A DNA stretch of 64,000 nucleotides from Absidia repens (Eukaryota; Mucoromycota; Mucoromycetes; Mucorales; Cunninghamellaceae). Position numbers and translations under genes: made by a program. The notes beneath the pieces are model-generated. The model worked only from the letters and a program-made list of their open reading frames with translations, searched no databases and was not told where the DNA came from. Where the stretch lies: positions 1,116,001 to 1,180,000 of the forward strand of contig MCGE01000001.1 of the NCBI GenBank assembly GCA_002105175.1, read 5' to 3'. Positions 61,541 through 64,000 of this stretch are shown here, one piece after another. Each line of letters opens with the position of its first letter. Positions within the stretch are counted from its first letter, which is position 1.

Positions 61541-61981
61541 AATGTTTTTTGTAGTCGCTCTTGTGAGATTGGGTTTGTGAATTTTTAAGAAACGGCCATG
61601 ATCGATTAATAAGAAAATAAGAAGAGATAAACACATTGAAAAATAAACAGTGACGGGAGCATAAAAATATAATAGTTGAAGCCTATTGGAAAGTTTTGAG
61701 GAATCGGCCAGATTTTCTTACATACATTATATATATTTGAAAATAAGGTATCATTCTCTTGTTCAAATGTATGACTAAATTTGAAAGGGTCATATGTCAA
61801 TTAACTAATAAATCAGCTTAATCCGGCATTTTTTCGGATGAGTAAAAAATGGGAAGCGTGCCGACTCTTGCTAATAATATCTACTATAACAGCTTCTGTG
61901 GCCATCCTTCCAAACCAATAAAAATGATAACAAAATAGATTTAAAGACATCACGCTCATAAATGGGCAGAAGTATATGTTA

Positions 61982-62187
61982 AAGCAATCACTTTTTTTTT
62001 TTATTCAATTGAGATATAGTAGTAAATATATATACAAAAGAAGGCGTAAGCTTTGGATATTGATATTTGAATTTCGTTCATGTATAATAAAAAAATTGGA
62101 AAACTATCACTGATACTCTGCGGGCTCAGAGAAAGTTCTAGGGCTATAATATATGTACCGGTATGAGAATAGCTGAATTAGTTGTCT
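61982..62187 (+). repeat. R2 module, copy 1
   Basis: Shared with copy 2: TTTATTCA-TTGAG-ATAGT, ATATATA-AA, A-TGATACTCTG/TACTCTAATAC, GGGC/GGGA-AG, TTCTA-G, CTA-TATATGTA and AG-TGAATTA. Non-coding. Confidence 0.55.
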
Positions 62188-62242
62188 GAAAGCCAAAGGT
62201 TCAGAGAATAATGTGAGAGCAAACTTGAATTAAGTTCTAATA

Positions 62243-62525
62243 GTTTGTTCTTGTTCTTCGTTTTATAGGGAGCGAACTACTGAACGAATCGACTTCAAAC
62301 TTTCCATGCATCTTCAGAAAAATTATACAACCACTTTTTGCCACGCAACAAACCATTGATACCGCATACAATTGCCTGCAAAATGGACTAACGCCTATAA
62401 TCTTAATGCTAAAGCCTACAGCCATAATAACTGCCTCTACTCAATAGCCCGCAATTCAACCACACATACTTGGGCACCCAAGTTTGCAGCAACCGCTTTC
62501 TAGTCACATGTACCTTCTACTCATA
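62243..62525 (+). repeat. R3 module, copy 1
   Basis: Direct-repeat partner of 63527-63817. Shared strings include TTTATA-GGAGCGAACTACTG / GAACGAACTACTGCACC, CGACTTCAAA, TTCCATGCATCT, ATTATACAA, AAGCCTA-AGCC, AATAAC-GCCTC and CTAGTCACA. Confidence 0.75.
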
Positions 62526-62702
62526 CCATTTTTCCTTCCAATATCACCCCTATTCACCCAGAACAAGTCCTCCATACCGCTAAAATCCAATAAATCCCCT
62601 AAAAAAGCACCTGCGGGAGGGGGTTTTAAAGGTAGTAAGACTGTCCAAGCCAATGGAAGAATATAAAAACATCAAACATGCACAATCAGATTGTAGTATA
62701 TA

Positions 62703-62862
62703 TTGAAGCAGTCAGTCTTTGTTTATTCAGTTGAGGCATAGTGAAATATTGATATATAAATAAGGAAAATTATACTCTAATACTAAGTGGGAAAGAGGGA
62801 GGTTCTATGATGCTAATATATGTAACAGTAAGCGAAATAAGCTGAATTAAGTCTGTAGAATA
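62703..62862 (+). repeat. R2 module, copy 2
   Basis: Same order of shared strings as R2 copy 1, ending GCTGAATTAAGTCTGTAGAA. It is followed by short GTAGAATAGT-like tandem units (62853-62920) that are not in copy 1. Confidence 0.55.
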
Positions 62863-63179
62863 GTATGTAGAATAGTCTACCGTAATTGAATAGTATGTAA
62901 AATAGCCTATCACAGTAGAATGCTTTTGCTATCCATTGTTCATTGCAAAATAAAAAAGCTTTTATTGAATCATGATAGTCAATACTAAATTAAAAGGAAA
63001 GAAGATGTAAAAATAGGGGCCGCTAATAGTAGTTGAGAGAGGTGCTAGTCTAGAGGAATGGTGTAGATGAAGGAGCAACGTACTAAAATAAATAAAAAAG
63101 GGATCTCTAAAAGGGATCTCCAAACTTCTAATGAAGCTTAAACGCACATCATTGAAGCAAATACACATTTTTTTTCAAA

Positions 63180-63365
63180 CAAAAACAAGTTTTATTGAAG
63201 CAGAGATATGCTTTATTGAAGAGAAGTGACATACATGTACTAAGCTAATCAAGACCTTCCCCCAAGATCCTAGAAGCAAAATGAAAGGGTTTCCCCATGT
63301 CTCTTGCAATCCCTTTTCTAAAACCCTTCTAAACTAGTTCTAACAGAAAGCCAAGGCCACCAGGT
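63180..63365 (-). repeat. R1 repeat copy F (partial)
   Basis: Minus-strand R1 lacking the head box. Core GGGTTTCCCCATGTCTCTTG and CAATCCCTTTTCTAAAACCC are recognisable, with two TTTTATTGAAG tail strings. It lies between R2 copy 2 and R3 copy 2, possibly as an insertion. Confidence 0.7.
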
Positions 63366-63526
63366 CCACAACGAGCCCGAAACAGTGAAGTGAAAGTGGC
63401 TCATTCGCCCTCCCCCCTTTTTTTTCTTTTGACTTCAAAAAAACAATGCAGGCTGGCGACGGGGTTTGATTTCAGAAGTCAGGAGCTCTGTGGAGTTGAC
63501 AGCCAGCAAAATCGATGTAACTTCTT

Positions 63527-63817
63527 ATATTTTCTTCTTCGCTTTATATAGAACGAACTACTGCACCGTTCGACTTCAAATCTTCCATGCATCTATAGAA
63601 ATATTATACAATCATTTTTTTGTCGCCAATTCAATCATCGATGGCTCATACAATTAATTGTAGAATGCTTTAAAGTTTACGGTATAAGCTCACAGCGAAA
63701 GCCTATAGCCGTAATAACCGCCTCAACGCTATCGCCCACCATTTAACCACACACTTACTTGGACATCCAAATTCACTTGGGACCGCTCCCTAGTCACAAC
63801 CACCTTGTCCCCATGCC
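63527..63817 (+). repeat. R3 module, copy 2
   Basis: Direct-repeat partner of 62243-62525, roughly 70% alike by eye, with the same order of shared strings and end at CTAGTCACAACCACC. Confidence 0.75.
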
Positions 63818-64000
63818 TTTTTTTCTACGATGAGTGATGAACTATTTTGCAGGAAAGGTGCCAACTAAACCAGGCCATGCCATCAAGGTATCAAGGGAAG
63901 AGAGAAATAATACTGCCAGATTTGACGTGTGATGTTTATTGTAATGAGAGTGTTGATACTTAGTACAGGTGTATATTGTTGTAAAAACAAAGAGGTGCAT

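Larger units (their letters stand above)
58794..64000. other. 5.2-kb gene-free repeat region
   Basis: No supported gene. It holds R1 copies D, E and F, modules R2 and R3 in two copies each, an AAAC microsatellite (60421-60471), a T run (59949-59978) and a 49-nt A run. Many AATAAA or TTTATT strings look like repeat tails. No transposase, reverse transcriptase or integrase fragment could be read in any frame. Confidence 0.7.

Noticed and set aside
58794..64000. Retrotransposon or DNA transposon coding remnants in the repeat-rich end
   Set aside because: All open frames are under 70 codons and none shows reverse transcriptase, integrase or transposase motifs.

Overview
The window is nuclear DNA from an early-diverging fungus, most likely a Mucoromycota species of the Mucorales type. 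This rests on the gene content (a Dlt1-like membrane protein, a Rom2-type RhoGEF, a yeast-type GCN5-domain acetylglutamate synthase, a 6-pyruvoyl-tetrahydropterin synthase), many short GT-AG introns (mostly 50-100 nt), AT-rich spacers and many long A/T homopolymers. Genus cannot be fixed from sequence alone. Exon models were read by eye; every model given as complete keeps one frame from ATG to stop.

Layout. 1-5.1 kb: a partial DLT1-like gene (-) diverges from an RTG2-like gene (+). 5.1-14.9 kb: one very large gene for a Fmp27/Hobbit/BLTP2 bridge-like lipid-transfer protein (3055 aa). 14.9-17.9 kb: gene-free repeats. 17.9-28.4 kb: peroxisomal thiolase POT1 (-), acetylglutamate synthase ARG2 (-), NAC-alpha EGD2 (-) and a GEN1/Yen1-like nuclease (-), which diverges from xylulokinase XKS1 (+). 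29.2-30.5 kb: ketopantoate reductase (+). 30.5-32.2 kb: repeats. 32.2-41.2 kb: a block of minus-strand genes: ROM2-type RhoGEF, RPL19, PTPS, an alpha/beta hydrolase and a MIR-domain protein. 41.2-43.9 kb: repeats. 43.9-58.8 kb: a seven-helix membrane protein (-), V-ATPase subunit a VPH1 (+), a casein-kinase-1-family kinase (-), a She3-like coiled-coil protein (+) and an M28 glutamate-carboxypeptidase-II-like protein (+). 58.8-64 kb: gene-free and repeat-rich.

The genes are ordinary housekeeping functions with no shared pathway or cluster logic. The most notable points lie elsewhere. (1) The thiolase frame can only be kept with standard splice sites if a 1-nucleotide microexon (18516) is used; a second, 11-nt microexon follows near the 3' end. 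(2) A non-coding repeat family, called R1 here, has at least eight copies in 64 kb, with a GC/E-box head, a pyrimidine tract, a conserved core containing a small GAAA-loop hairpin, and AATAAA-rich tails. (3) An AT-to-GC box resembling TTTRAATGCCGC sits 50-160 nt upstream of many start codons and resembles the R1 head, which suggests that R1 copies are promoter-bearing transcription units. (4) Two further repeat modules (R2, R3) are duplicated in the last 2 kb. No mobile-element protein, tRNA, rRNA or CRISPR array was found.
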